From contig CAIVYW010000200.1 of assembly GCA_903910205.1 (NCBI GenBank), positions 1 through 36,683 on the forward strand: a DNA stretch of 36,683 nucleotides. Reading direction: 5' to 3'. Under the pieces are notes generated by a model. That model was not told the origin of the DNA. It searched no databases and worked only from the letters and a program-made list of their open reading frames with translations. The position numbers and the translations under genes are program-made. Below are positions 7,947 to 17,284 of this stretch, in pieces (within the stretch, counting starts at the first letter, position 1; each line of letters starts with the position of its first letter). The DNA comes from an uncultured Methylococcaceae bacterium. GTDB lineage: Bacteria; Pseudomonadota; Gammaproteobacteria; Methylococcales; Methylomonadaceae.

Positions 7947-9397
7947 GATAATTTTAGTGTGGTTTCGATGATTTCTCCGAAAGCCAAGGTCGCTGCGATT
8001 AAGGCATCAATATCACTAATCGTGGTTCGATGATTAACAATAGCGGCACGAATAGCCAATTGGCCTTGTAGCGTAGTCGATGAAGGGGCAACGATGCCAG
8101 ATTCTTGCAAGGCAATGACAATATCCGCGTTAATACGATTAGGATTTTCGCATCGATAACGAAAGCAAACTATATTGAGCTCAACAGGCGCTAAAAGCTC
8201 TAATTGTGGACTGAGTTCTATGCGTTGTTTTAGGTATTGCGCCAGTACGCAAGTAGCAAAGATAACCTGACCCAACTTTTCTGGGCCATAAACTTTTATA
8301 GTAAACCACGTTTTAAGCGCTCTAAAACCTCGTGATAATTCTGGGCCTAAGTCGCATGGCCAGGGTGAACCTGCCGATAGCCCTTTGCTTGCTCGGCTTA
8401 AATAAGCGGCTGGCGTAGCAAAAGTATCGAGTTGATGCTCACCATTCCTGACCAGTATAAATCCAGCATCATAAGGAACCTGTCCCCATTTATGAAAATC
8501 AAAAGCGATGGAATCGGCACGCTCTATACCTTGCAAACGAGGTGCAAGATCAGGCGCTAATATTGCCAAAGCACCGTAAGCACCATCAACGTGTAGCCAA
8601 ACTTTCTCCAGCTGGGCAAGATCTGCAATTGCAGATAAGGGGTCAATAGCGCCAACATCAACAGTACCTACGGTTGCAGCAATAAAAAAAGGTATCAGCC
8701 CTGCTTTTTTATCGGCACGAATAGCCAGAGCGAGTGCCTCTACATCCATTTGGTAATTGTCATTAGTTGCAATCATACGTAAAGCATCACTGCCTATACC
8801 CGCGATATCCATAGCTTGTGCAATACTAATATGAGCACTTGCCGAAGTATAAGCAACCAACTGTAGACCTGAATTAACTAAGCCTTCTTTTCGAATAGAT
8901 TTTTTTAAGCAAGCAGTACGGGCAATCAACACGCTAATAAGATTAGCCATAGAAGTACCCGTAACAAAAAGTCCGCTGGCTGTTTCTGGAAAAGAAAATA
9001 GCCCTTTAATCCATTGCAGTAATTGTTTTTCAAGTTCAATGGGCGCTTGATCACGTCCACCTACATTAGCATTTAACCCCGCAGCTAACATGTCGGCCAA
9101 CATTCCTACCGGTGTGCCACCGCCATGAACCCAACCCATAAAACCTGGATGAGTATTACCTACCGCATAAGGTAATATGCTTTTCATAAAGGTCTCATGT
9201 ACCTCAGCAAGATCGCTAGGCTCATTAGATAACGGCTGTTGAAAAATTTCACGCTGTGCAGGTGATAAACCTTGCCAAACAGGCTGTTCTCGCAACTGCT
9301 CAAGGTAGTCAAACATATCATCTAACATTTGATGGCCTTGCTGACGAAAACTAGGCCAGTCGTCTGGATCTAGGGTATTTTCAGATGTTTTAAGCAT
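7913..9397 (-). CDS. Group II PLP-dependent amino acid decarboxylase, C-terminus altered by an insertion
   Basis: A 494-residue member of the aromatic-L-amino-acid/glutamate decarboxylase family (Pyridoxal_deC), which removes the alpha-carboxyl group of an amino acid. Landmarks in order: HPGFMGWVHGGG (83-94), LNANVGGRD (108-116), the phosphate loop FVTGTSMANL (144-153), ring-stacking His189 in SASAHIS, Asp271 in HVDGAYG, and Schiff-base Lys303 in DFHKWGQ. The family is clear; the substrate cannot be read. The last ten residues (ASHLKRDSLA) and the stop come from element D; without it the ending would be LSLSQENK. The catalytic core is intact, so the enzyme may still be active. It lies behind flgL on the same strand, about 49 bp away once element E is discounted, so it was probably read through from the flg operon. 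No strong ribosome-binding site is visible at ATG 9397. Confidence 0.88.
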   Translation of the reverse strand: MLKTSENTLDPDDWPSFRQQGHQMLDDMFDYLEQLREQPVWQGLSPAQREIFQQPLSNEPSDLAEVHETFMKSILPYAVGNTHPGFMGWVHGGGTPVGMLADMLAAGLNANVGGRDQAPIELEKQLLQWIKGLFSFPETASGLFVTGTSMANLISVLIARTACLKKSIRKEGLVNSGLQLVAYTSASAHISIAQAMDIAGIGSDALRMIATNDNYQMDVEALALAIRADKKAGLIPFFIAATVGTVDVGAIDPLSAIADLAQLEKVWLHVDGAYGALAILAPDLAPRLQGIERADSIAFDFHKWGQVPYDAGFILVRNGEHQLDTFATPAAYLSRASKGLSAGSPWPCDLGPELSRGFRALKTWFTIKVYGPEKLGQVIFATCVLAQYLKQRIELSPQLELLAPVELNIVCFRYRCENPNRINADIVIALQESGIVAPSSTTLQGQLAIRAAIVNHRTTISDIDALIAATLAFGEIIETTLKLSASHLKRDSLA

Positions 9398-9434
9398 AGA
9401 TTAGCCGCATTTTTTATAGATTAAGGGCTTTAAT

Positions 9435-9543
9435 AGCTACCCACTTAAGACCAGACAGTTTAGCTTAATCATTCACTTTTAAACAGAGCTCTCCTAAGCG
9501 CCGACAAAGAGCTTAATATCTGTCACGCCTTAAGTGAGTAGCC
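9435..9543. mobile_element. MITE-like element E with 8-bp target duplication
   Basis: A 109-bp element starting AGCTACCCACTTAAGACCAG and ending in the complement of GGCTACTCACTTAAGGCGTG, flanked by perfect 8-bp repeats GCTTTAAT (9427-9434 and 9544-9551). It sits between flgL and the decarboxylase gene, and the whole element can fold on itself. It may dampen read-through from the flagellar operon into the enzyme cassette. Confidence 0.87.
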
Positions 9544-9563
9544 GCTTTAATCTGCTTACATTA

Positions 9564-10802
9564 TCATGATATGTAATTAAACAAGGATAATTTATTGACT
9601 TGAGAATAGGCTTGTTGTGATGCTTGCAAAGCCACTGACTGTAAGTTTAAGCTACTAATAGCAGAGGCTTCATCGACATTTTGTACCGATGACAAGGCTG
9701 TTTGCATATTAAGTATAGAACCTGAATTAATGCTGCTTTGAGTGGTTAAGGTATTTAATCGGCCACCCACAACCGCATTGATAGACAATATTTGATTGGC
9801 TGCTTTACTAATATCGCTCAAAGACGCTTGTAGTGTACTGCTACTGGTCGTTGTAGCAACGGTTAAACCAGTATTGGTAATATCACCCGCAACAGCAATA
9901 GGCGCTCCAGTTGTATTCGCTAGGGTTATAGCTCCAGTCGTAGGATCAGAAGTTGCGGTTACCCCTGTGGTCCCTGTTAATAAATTAATGGCCTTAGCGA
10001 CACTGGTGCCTTGAGTGACTGCATCAGCAATAGGCGGTATCGCAGCTAATTGCGATGCCGGAGCTGCCATTGCGGGTATGGTAACGCCATTAATAGTATA
10101 AGCATTGCTAGCCCCTAATGCCGTTTGCGCACTGCCTTTAACAGGATTAGTGGTTAGTGTAGTGACAAATTGATTAATCGCTTCAAAAATATTAGTAACC
10201 GAGCCAGCTGCGGGTATAGTGGCAGGAGCAGGTCCTGTTGGTGCACCAAAAACAGTATTGCCTGGATCACTATTTGCGACTGAAGTATTAGGACCAATTT
10301 GAATCATGCGTTGCGCTGAATTACCTGAGTAATCATAAGCACCTGGGTTACTGGCATCTTGACTAAAAGGTGGCGTGGTGCTTTTTGTTCCTGAAAATAT
10401 ATATTCACCATTGACGTTTTGGGTATTGGCTACGCTGACCAATTGTAGATTCAATGATTGTATTTGAGCGGCAATAGAGGCTTTATCACTGGCATTATTA
10501 TTGCCATTCATACCTGAAATACACAAGGCATTCATTTGATTTAATATACCGCTGGCATTTTGCAAGCTGGCATTTTCCATAGATACGGCTTGTGTGGCGG
10601 CATCATTATTAGTCTGATATTGCTGTGTCTGGCTAATACTCTGCGTTAAATTATTAATGCTAACGGTTGCAGACGGCCCATCAGAAGACTGTAAAGTTTT
10701 TATACCCGTAGAAACTTCAGTCTGAGTTTGTTGTAACTTCGATTCTTGATTAAGAATCGAAGTTATCGCGGTTTGTTGACCCCATGACGATGAAATTCTC
10801 AT
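9564..10802 (-). CDS. flgL: Flagellar hook-filament junction protein FlgL (HAP3)
   Basis: FlgL is exported and forms the adaptor ring between FlgK and the flagellin filament. The N-terminus MRISSSWGQQTAITSI and the C-terminus (ASAISSLNLQSVALQASQQA) are the coiled-coil ends conserved with flagellins. At 412 residues it is longer than the ~320 of E. coli. The extra middle carries a flagellin-IN-like motif at about 233-315 (YTINGVTI, then GVTATSDPTTGAITL, then GDITNTGL), also found in the FlgK encoded next door. It is the last canonical gene of the flgBCDEFGHIJKL run and starts 7 bp after the flgK stop. Confidence 0.93.
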   Translation of the reverse strand: MRISSSWGQQTAITSILNQESKLQQTQTEVSTGIKTLQSSDGPSATVSINNLTQSISQTQQYQTNNDAATQAVSMENASLQNASGILNQMNALCISGMNGNNNASDKASIAAQIQSLNLQLVSVANTQNVNGEYIFSGTKSTTPPFSQDASNPGAYDYSGNSAQRMIQIGPNTSVANSDPGNTVFGAPTGPAPATIPAAGSVTNIFEAINQFVTTLTTNPVKGSAQTALGASNAYTINGVTIPAMAAPASQLAAIPPIADAVTQGTSVAKAINLLTGTTGVTATSDPTTGAITLANTTGAPIAVAGDITNTGLTVATTTSSSTLQASLSDISKAANQILSINAVVGGRLNTLTTQSSINSGSILNMQTALSSVQNVDEASAISSLNLQSVALQASQQAYSQVNKLSLFNYIS

Positions 10803-10809
10803 AATGCCC

Positions 10810-12723
10810 CTACTGTAGGGCTCCTATCAAAGTAGTGAATAAGGATTGAGCAACAGAAATTGCTTTAGAAGATGCTTGATAAGCTTGTTGATATTTAATC
10901 AGGTTTGCCGCTTCTTGATCTAAGTTAACGCCAGACAGGCTCTGTTGAGCCGCAGTGGCTTGGGCTAATGCAGATTGTTGAGCGCTACTATTAAGGCTGG
11001 CCGATTGGGTTACGTTACCGACATTAGTCACCAATTGAGTATAAGCACTATTAAATGATCCCATTGTAGCCAAATTGGCCATAGCCAAAGCATTACTGTT
11101 ATCTCCAGGATTAGTTGTTAGCGTGGGCGCGCTACCAGTCACTGAGCCTGCGGGAGTAATGCCGGTACTTAACCCAGTATCGCTTATATCGCCTGTTATG
11201 CCGATAGCCGAACTCGATGGGCTAGATAAAATGACAACACCAGTACTAGCGTCTGCAGTAATATCAGACGGACTTGCAATTCCTGCTGGCGTAAGATTAT
11301 AGGCCGCTATAGAACTATTAATAGCGGCAGCAACAGCCGTAGATTGAGTTGCTGAACTAGTTCCAGCGCCAACAGCGCCTATATTAATGCCATTAATCTG
11401 AAAAACATTGGCCGCTTTACTGTAGCCATTCGTTGCCGAAGCCGCAACGAGTGTAGGATCGGTCATCACCATGCTCATATTTTGAGCGGCATTAAAAGTA
11501 GGTCTAATAAGATAGCTATCGCCACTCCCTATACTACTCACATTAATATCAAAGCCCGGCCCTGTTATAACCCCCGAAGTAGCTGTAGGAGTCGTTACTG
11601 CCCCATTACTTAATTGGGTTAAAGTGTAGCTACCACCGTTGTAACTGAGCTGATAATCGCTGGCTTGTAATTGCCCAACGTTAGTCGGATCATAAGTGCT
11701 AGTAACACTGCCCGTATTAGTAGCATTGGCAATGACGGTGGGGGGGGCTAAATTAAACATAGCCGCTCCTGTCTTACCATTCATATCATAACCTGCCGCT
11801 TGTTGCGTATTCATTTGCTCGGCAAAACTAGTGGCAACTAATCCTAATTGTTGTTGTGAAGGATTGAGTACTTGGGTCTGAAAGTTAAGTGTACCGGCTA
11901 ATGCCCCTCCAGTAATTTGCGAACTAATATCCTGCCCGTTTAACAGTATCGTGCTATTAGACGGGTTAGCACTAGAAGCACCTACCGACAACAGCGCCAC
12001 ATGACTGTCCGACACCAAAGTTTGTCCACTACCTATCATAACGTTAATAGAACCGTTAGCTTGAGTGATGGTAGAGACATTAGCTTGCTGTGCAATTTGT
12101 GCTACCAGCGCATCTCTTTGATCCATGAGATCATTAGGTAATTGTCCGTTCATTGAACCATTGGTTGCTGAAACAATTTGCATATTTAAGGCGGCAATGC
12201 TGGAGGCATAGCTATTTATATTACTGACACTGGCTTGTATTTGGCCATTGGTCTGAGTATTTAAGGTCGTCAGTTGGCTAGATAGTGAATTAAGTTGCTG
12301 AGAGACCGATCCTGCTGCTGATAATAACGCTTGTCTAACCCCTATTGAGGTAGGATCGTTGGCAACCCCTGTAATTGCAGAGGCAAAATTGCCAAGTACC
12401 GTTGACATCCCGGTCGTTTGATTAGATAGAATCTGATCTACACCGAATGCCAAGGTAGACAAGGTATTGGCTTGAGCATGAGCCGAGGTTGTGGACGTTA
12501 CTTGCTGAGATACAAACTGATTATAACTACGTGTAACAGTGGCGGTGTTTACACCTTGACCTACAAAGGCACCATCATTGTATATGGCAGGCTTTGTGCT
12601 TAGGCTAACGCTTTCGGTGTTATAGCCTACGATATTGGCGTTGGCTATATTGTTACTAGTAACATTTAAAGCACTTTGAGCCGCCATTAAGCCCGATAAT
12701 GAGGTTCCTATTAAACTACTCAT
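10810..12723 (-). CDS. flgK: Flagellar hook-associated protein FlgK (HAP1)
   Basis: FlgK is secreted through the flagellar export gate and forms the first junction ring on the hook. The N-terminus SLSGLMAAQSALNVTSNNIANAN is the rod/hook-family motif, and the C-terminal helix (ANLIKYQQAYQASSKAISVAQSLF) is the matching partner. The central region (about 330-530) is Ser/Thr/Gly-rich and variable, with a flagellin-IN-like segment at 440-521 (FQINGINIG, ITADASTGVVILSS, GDISDTGL). The length, 637 residues, is at the long end for the family. It lies 57 bp after flgJ and just before flgL. Confidence 0.95.
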   Translation of the reverse strand: MSSLIGTSLSGLMAAQSALNVTSNNIANANIVGYNTESVSLSTKPAIYNDGAFVGQGVNTATVTRSYNQFVSQQVTSTTSAHAQANTLSTLAFGVDQILSNQTTGMSTVLGNFASAITGVANDPTSIGVRQALLSAAGSVSQQLNSLSSQLTTLNTQTNGQIQASVSNINSYASSIAALNMQIVSATNGSMNGQLPNDLMDQRDALVAQIAQQANVSTITQANGSINVMIGSGQTLVSDSHVALLSVGASSANPSNSTILLNGQDISSQITGGALAGTLNFQTQVLNPSQQQLGLVATSFAEQMNTQQAAGYDMNGKTGAAMFNLAPPTVIANATNTGSVTSTYDPTNVGQLQASDYQLSYNGGSYTLTQLSNGAVTTPTATSGVITGPGFDINVSSIGSGDSYLIRPTFNAAQNMSMVMTDPTLVAASATNGYSKAANVFQINGINIGAVGAGTSSATQSTAVAAAINSSIAAYNLTPAGIASPSDITADASTGVVILSSPSSSAIGITGDISDTGLSTGITPAGSVTGSAPTLTTNPGDNSNALAMANLATMGSFNSAYTQLVTNVGNVTQSASLNSSAQQSALAQATAAQQSLSGVNLDQEAANLIKYQQAYQASSKAISVAQSLFTTLIGALQ

Positions 12724-12780
12724 GACACGCTCTACATTGAGTTATCAATACCCTAAAGCAAATCACTTTAACGCGACACA

Positions 12781-13854
12781 TTAGTGTAGCGCCACCACGC
12801 TGTTTGGATCAAAACCTGCTAAAGAATTACGACATATACTCATGATTTTATTGGCATAATTAGGATCTGTTGCATAACCTGCTTGTTGTAATTCTTGTAA
12901 ATAGCGCTCACCATTAGCGACTTGTTTTAAAGCATCGCCATAGCGTGGATTCGTTTTTATAAAGTCGACATAATCGGCAAAACTTTCCTGAAATGAACTA
13001 TAAGCTCTAAAGCCTGAATTTACTTTTTTGGCGATGCCTTGATCAAACTCCAACGTGGGGGCTTGCGCTTGTTTTCCAGTCCATGATTTATCGGCTTTAA
13101 TGTTAAATAAATTAAAACTGGTACTTCCATTACTGTTTTTTATTAACGAACGTCCCCAACCTGTTTCTAAGGCCGCTTGAGCCAAAATAACCTTGGGATC
13201 AATACCCAATGCTTGGGCGGCTTGTTTAGCATGAGGTAGTAACTGGCGAATAAAACTGTCTATTGATGAAGAATTGACGCTAGCCCCCTTAAATGGAATT
13301 TCCGTCATATCATTTTGTGGATCACCACTATTAATATAGCTATTAATAATGGTTTTAGTGCCTTCAGTATCGGTATTAATCCAACTATCGACCTTATTGC
13401 TCTGTGGCTCAGCTGAGGCAGCCACTATACCAGAGGCATTTGAGATACTAGGGATACTTGATATACCAGAGACGCTTGATATAGCGGATGCAGACCCTGC
13501 TAATGATTGATTATTGGCCGGCCTATTAAAAGATGCCTCGGCATTTTGCACCGTACTCTTAGGACTTAGTTGTTTAACAATTAAATCGGCAAGACCTACA
13601 CCCGGATCACCTGATAAATGTATGGCTAATTGCTGATCATACATTTCGTTATAAGAGTCACTTTGTTGACTATCCAAGATACCATCGGCTAATTTTCCAG
13701 CACGCATACTTTTTAAGATGTTATTAAGAAAGAGTGCTTCAAATTGCTTAGCGACCGATTTTAAGGCATCAGGAGAATTTTTCTTAGCCTCCGCTTTTAA
13801 GCCAGCTAAGGCATTAAAATCGGTATAAACATCAGCTGCCTGTACATTTGACAT
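12781..13854 (-). CDS. flgJ: FlgJ, rod-assembly protein with peptidoglycan hydrolase domain
   Basis: A bifunctional periplasmic protein of 357 residues. The N-terminal rod-binding domain (about 25-105: SVAKQFEALFLNNILKSMRA, then DSYNEMYDQQLAIHLS) caps the growing rod. The C-terminal glucosaminidase/muramidase domain (about 205-350) opens the cell wall, with the catalytic Glu in AALETGWG and the motif YATDPNYANKI near the end. The two are joined by a ~90-residue Ser/Asn/Ile-rich linker (SSVSGISSIPSISNASG) longer than usual. Gene start is 3 bp after the flgI stop. Confidence 0.95.
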   Translation of the reverse strand: MSNVQAADVYTDFNALAGLKAEAKKNSPDALKSVAKQFEALFLNNILKSMRAGKLADGILDSQQSDSYNEMYDQQLAIHLSGDPGVGLADLIVKQLSPKSTVQNAEASFNRPANNQSLAGSASAISSVSGISSIPSISNASGIVAASAEPQSNKVDSWINTDTEGTKTIINSYINSGDPQNDMTEIPFKGASVNSSSIDSFIRQLLPHAKQAAQALGIDPKVILAQAALETGWGRSLIKNSNGSTSFNLFNIKADKSWTGKQAQAPTLEFDQGIAKKVNSGFRAYSSFQESFADYVDFIKTNPRYGDALKQVANGERYLQELQQAGYATDPNYANKIMSICRNSLAGFDPNSVVALH

Positions 13855-13857
13855 GAC

Positions 13858-14961
13858 CTAGATCACCATTAATTCAGCACGCAATGCGCCTGCTGCTTTT
13901 AACGCTTCAAGAATAGCCACTAAATCACTAGGCGAAGCGCCTATATTATTAACTGCTTGCACAATTTCATCCAAAGAAACACCAGGATTAAAGACAAACA
14001 TGCGATTTTTTTCTTCACTTACTTGAACATTAGATTTATTGGTAACAGCAGTTGTGCCATTGGATAACGCGCCCGGCTGGCTGACTTGCTTATTTTCGCT
14101 AATAGAGACCGTGAGATTACCATGAGATACGGCAGCTGGCTGCACCGTTACCTTGCCATTAATGACGACGGTACCAGTGCGCGAGTTAATAATAATACGT
14201 GCCGGTGCATCATCGGGGGCGACCACAATATTTTCGACGATAGAAACAAACGAAACTTTTTGTCCTACATCCAGTGGCGACCTAACGGTAACAGAAGTCG
14301 CATCAATAGGCTTTGCGGTATCGGCACCTAGAAAATTATTAATCGCCTCGGCCATACGGTTAGCGGTAGTAAAATCTGAGGTATTCAAATTTAACGTTAA
14401 GGAATTGCCTTTAGAAAAAGGCGTACTAATGGTTCGTTCAACAGTGGCGCCATTAGGAATTCGACCTACGCTAGGGTTATTCACCGTAATATTAGAGCCA
14501 TCTTTACCCGAAGCACTCAAGCCATTCACCATAAGACTACCTTGAGCCATGGCATAAACTTGTCCGTCAGCTCCTTTTAAAGGGCTCATCAGTAAAGTTC
14601 CACCCTTTAAACTTTTAGCATCACCGATAGATGAAACGGTAACATCAATGGCTTGGCCTGGCTTTGCAAAAGGTGGCAAATCAGCTTGTATGGCCACTGC
14701 TGCGATATTTTTGGCATTAGGATTTTGGCCGGGTGGCAACGTTAAGCCAAAACGACCAATCATGCTGCGTAAGGTTTGTCCGGTAAAGGCTGTTTTATCA
14801 CCCGTCATCACCAAGCCTACCACTAAACCATAGCCGACTAATTGGTTAGGACGCACCCCCTCAATAGAAGCGATATCTTTAATGCGTTCAGCGTGAGCAG
14901 TAGCATTAAGAAACATCATACTGATAAAGAGTAGTGCTAAATAGTTACGATTTGAGTTCAC
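13858..14961 (-). CDS. flgI: Flagellar P-ring protein FlgI
   Basis: FlgI forms the ring around the rod in the peptidoglycan layer. The 367-residue precursor has a Sec signal peptide (about 1-24, cleaved after AHA, leaving [11 protein letters not shown]). The mature protein has the characteristic [17 protein letters not shown] near the start and [21 protein letters not shown] at the end. It sits between flgH and flgJ in the usual order, 15 bp after flgH. Confidence 0.96.
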   Translation of the reverse strand: MNSNRNYLALLFISMMFLNATAHAERIKDIASIEGVRPNQLVGYGLVVGLVMTGDKTAFTGQTLRSMIGRFGLTLPPGQNPNAKNIAAVAIQADLPPFAKPGQAIDVTVSSIGDAKSLKGGTLLMSPLKGADGQVYAMAQGSLMVNGLSASGKDGSNITVNNPSVGRIPNGATVERTISTPFSKGNSLTLNLNTSDFTTANRMAEAINNFLGADTAKPIDATSVTVRSPLDVGQKVSFVSIVENIVVAPDDAPARIIINSRTGTVVINGKVTVQPAAVSHGNLTVSISENKQVSQPGALSNGTTAVTNKSNVQVSEEKNRMFVFNPGVSLDEIVQAVNNIGASPSDLVAILEALKAAGALRAELMVI

Positions 14962-14976
14962 AATAATGTCCTAGAG

Positions 14977-15651
14977 TTAGAAGGGAAACCAAGCGCTATT
15001 CAAAATTCTTGATAACCAACCCATTTTACTGGCATCGGCCATAGAGCCATTTCCGGTATACATAATAGTCGCATCAGCGACTTTATCTGAAGATACGGTA
15101 TTAGAAGGATCAATATCAATAGGTCTAACGATGCCTGATAAGCGCACATATTCATCACCTTGGTTTAAGGTGACTCGTTTCTCACCACGTACCTTTAAAT
15201 CACCATTAGGTAGTAACTCAATAACGGTAACTGAAATATTACCTGTTAAGCTGTTACTTTGATCGGCCTTGCCTGTGCCATCAAACTTATTGTCTGAACT
15301 CACTGTGGTTGCAAGATCTTTACCGGTCATCGTCTGTATCGCCATACCGTATAAAGAAGGCGCGGTAAATGACATGGAATTCTTTTTTTCCTGACTAAGA
15401 TCCGCCGCTTTATTGGCGGTAGTCGCCTCATTAAAGGTAATGCTGAGTACGTCACCTACTCGTCTAGCTTTATTATCTTCAAATAGCCGCATATCGTAAC
15501 CGGCTTGATAAATAGAGCCGCTATTTTGTACGGGTGGCACCAAGCTTGCTGCTTGTACCGGTGCAAAATCAGGATCTTTACTAGGCACTGGCGTGCAAGC
15601 GACTATCATTAAAGTGCTTATGACAAGAATGCTAAACTTATAAATCATCAT
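14977..15651 (-). CDS. flgH: Flagellar L-ring lipoprotein FlgH
   Basis: FlgH builds the outer-membrane ring. I choose ATG 15651 (MMIYKFSILVISTLMIVAC), giving 224 residues. GAGG lies eight bases upstream, and the ATG falls 10 bp after the flgG stop; the longer open frame from 15681 would add ten residues overlapping flgG. The lipobox LMIVAC marks lipidation at Cys. Family signatures include RRVGDVLSITFNEATTANKAA, NLTGNISVTVIELLPNGDL and VRLSGIVRPIDIDPSNTVSS. Normal length and order. Confidence 0.94.
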   Translation of the reverse strand: MMIYKFSILVISTLMIVACTPVPSKDPDFAPVQAASLVPPVQNSGSIYQAGYDMRLFEDNKARRVGDVLSITFNEATTANKAADLSQEKKNSMSFTAPSLYGMAIQTMTGKDLATTVSSDNKFDGTGKADQSNSLTGNISVTVIELLPNGDLKVRGEKRVTLNQGDEYVRLSGIVRPIDIDPSNTVSSDKVADATIMYTGNGSMADASKMGWLSRILNSAWFPF

Positions 15652-15661
15652 TACCTTATCC

Positions 15662-16450
15662 TCAGAGATTTTGAGTAACAAATGACAGCATCTGATCTGC
15701 CGTCGAAATCGCCTTGGAATTCATTTCATAGGCACGTTGCGCTTCAATCATATTCACTAATTCTTCTACCACATTGACGTTAGAGGTCTCCAATGAGCCC
15801 TGTGTCAGGGTACCAAACTCGGTTTGACCAGCGATACCAACAATGGGAGCGCCACTAGAGCCAGTCGCCTGAAAAAGATTGCCACCTACGGCCTGTAAGC
15901 CGGTAGGATTAATAAAGTCAGCCAATTCAATTTGGCCTAAATTACTCACTGCGGCAGTTCCGGGCATTTGCGCAGAAACAGTCCCATCGTTGCCGATAGT
16001 CACACTAAGCGCATTGGGTGGTATGGTAATCGCTGGTGATATCAATAAGCCCGTGGCTGTAACCAATTGTCCTGTTGAATCTAACGTTAATGAACCATCG
16101 CGGGTATAGTTGGTATCACCATTGGGCATAGTAACTTGTAAAAATCCACGACCATTAATGGCTAAATCCATAGTGTTACCAGTTTGTTGCACATTGCCTT
16201 GAGTAAATACTTTTTCAGTAGCAACAGCTTGAACCCCAGTACCCACAGCTGTTCCAGTGGGTGATTGGGTATTTTGAGTATTCTGTCCACCGACTTGGCG
16301 AAGATTTTGATACATTAAATCATCAAACATCGCACGGTCTTTTTTGAAACCCGTGGTATTTACGTTGGCCAAGTTATTAGAAATAACAGCCATACGTGTT
16401 TGTTGAGCGTCTAAGCCGGTTTTTGCAACCCATAATGCGCGTTCTGTCAT
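15662..16450 (-). CDS. flgG: Flagellar distal rod protein FlgG
   Basis: FlgG forms the distal rod that passes through the L and P rings. The 262-residue protein has the N-terminal rod motif (QQTRMAVISNNLANVNTTGF), the central GRGFLQVTMPNGDTNYTRDG, and the C-terminal SNVNVVEELVNMIEAQRAYE followed by SKAISTADQML. Length matches E. coli FlgG (260). It lies between flgF and flgH. Confidence 0.96.
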   Translation of the reverse strand: MTERALWVAKTGLDAQQTRMAVISNNLANVNTTGFKKDRAMFDDLMYQNLRQVGGQNTQNTQSPTGTAVGTGVQAVATEKVFTQGNVQQTGNTMDLAINGRGFLQVTMPNGDTNYTRDGSLTLDSTGQLVTATGLLISPAITIPPNALSVTIGNDGTVSAQMPGTAAVSNLGQIELADFINPTGLQAVGGNLFQATGSSGAPIVGIAGQTEFGTLTQGSLETSNVNVVEELVNMIEAQRAYEMNSKAISTADQMLSFVTQNL

Positions 16451-16511
16451 GATAAACTCCTTGGTGTCAACTTTTTGCCTGTCTAGGCCTCGTTGATATT
16501 AAGAGCACAAT

Positions 16512-17255
16512 TTATGCCAGTTGCATTAATTTGGCGCTAGCGGCTGAGTTATCAGTGATACTTTTCATCACTTTAGTTTGCAATTCAAAATTTCTGGCTA
16601 AATCAATCATTTCTGTCATTGCTGAAAAACCCTTAACATTACTACCCTCTAAAACACCGCTGATCAAAGTAACATCAGGACTAACGTCTAATGGTTTACC
16701 ATTTTTAGAATGAAACAAACCGTCACCTAATTTTTGCACATTGTCCATAGGCGGATTAACCAATTTAATTCTATCTAAAATTTCTAAGGTGGTTGCATTA
16801 CCAGAGCCTAAGGGAATGATGGAAATAGTTCCATCAGTACCTATTGTTAGACTTTCTGAGGGCGGCACGGTAATAGGGCCATTTTGGCCTATCACTTTTA
16901 AGCCGAGATTCGTTTGCAGTATGCCTTCTTGCGTAATATGTAAATCACCCGCTTTGGTATAAGCTTCTTGACCATCAGATCCCTGTACGGCCACTAAACC
17001 ACTACCATTAATAGCGATATCTAAATTACGCCCAGTGGTTTGGATGGTGCCAGGTGAAATATCCGTACCCGGCTTTTCAGCCATCGCATAAACTCGAGTA
17101 GGAAAGCCTGCGCCGGTAACTGGCCTATCACGAAACCACTGCATATCTGCTTTAAAGCCAGTGGTTTGCATATTCGCCAAATTATTGGCGTTTGAGTTTT
17201 GTGCCGCAAAAGATTGCTTAGCACCACTCATGGCAATATATAAGGCTCTATCCAT
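16512..17255 (-). CDS. flgF: Flagellar proximal rod protein FlgF
   Basis: A rod component of 247 residues, secreted by the flagellar export system. The start MDRALYIAMSGAKQSFAAQN and the motif NANNLANMQTTGFKADM identify it, as do INGSGLVAVQGSDG and the C-terminal MTEMIDLARNFELQTKVMKS. Its position between flgE and flgG agrees. A 61-bp gap separates it from flgG, and a 29-bp gap follows flgE. Confidence 0.94.
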   Translation of the reverse strand: MDRALYIAMSGAKQSFAAQNSNANNLANMQTTGFKADMQWFRDRPVTGAGFPTRVYAMAEKPGTDISPGTIQTTGRNLDIAINGSGLVAVQGSDGQEAYTKAGDLHITQEGILQTNLGLKVIGQNGPITVPPSESLTIGTDGTISIIPLGSGNATTLEILDRIKLVNPPMDNVQKLGDGLFHSKNGKPLDVSPDVTLISGVLEGSNVKGFSAMTEMIDLARNFELQTKVMKSITDNSAASAKLMQLA

Positions 17256-17284
17256 AACAGATCTCCTACTCTATTAGTAACGGA

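Noticed and set aside
3509-9543. Assignment of the elements to a named IS family from the 8-bp duplication
   Set aside because: Several families make 8-bp duplications and no transposase is present; the ends alone do not let me choose.
15652-15681. Upstream ATG at 15681 as the flgH start
   Set aside because: It would overlap flgG and put ten non-signal residues before the lipoprotein signal; ATG 15651 fits both the signal peptide and GAGG.
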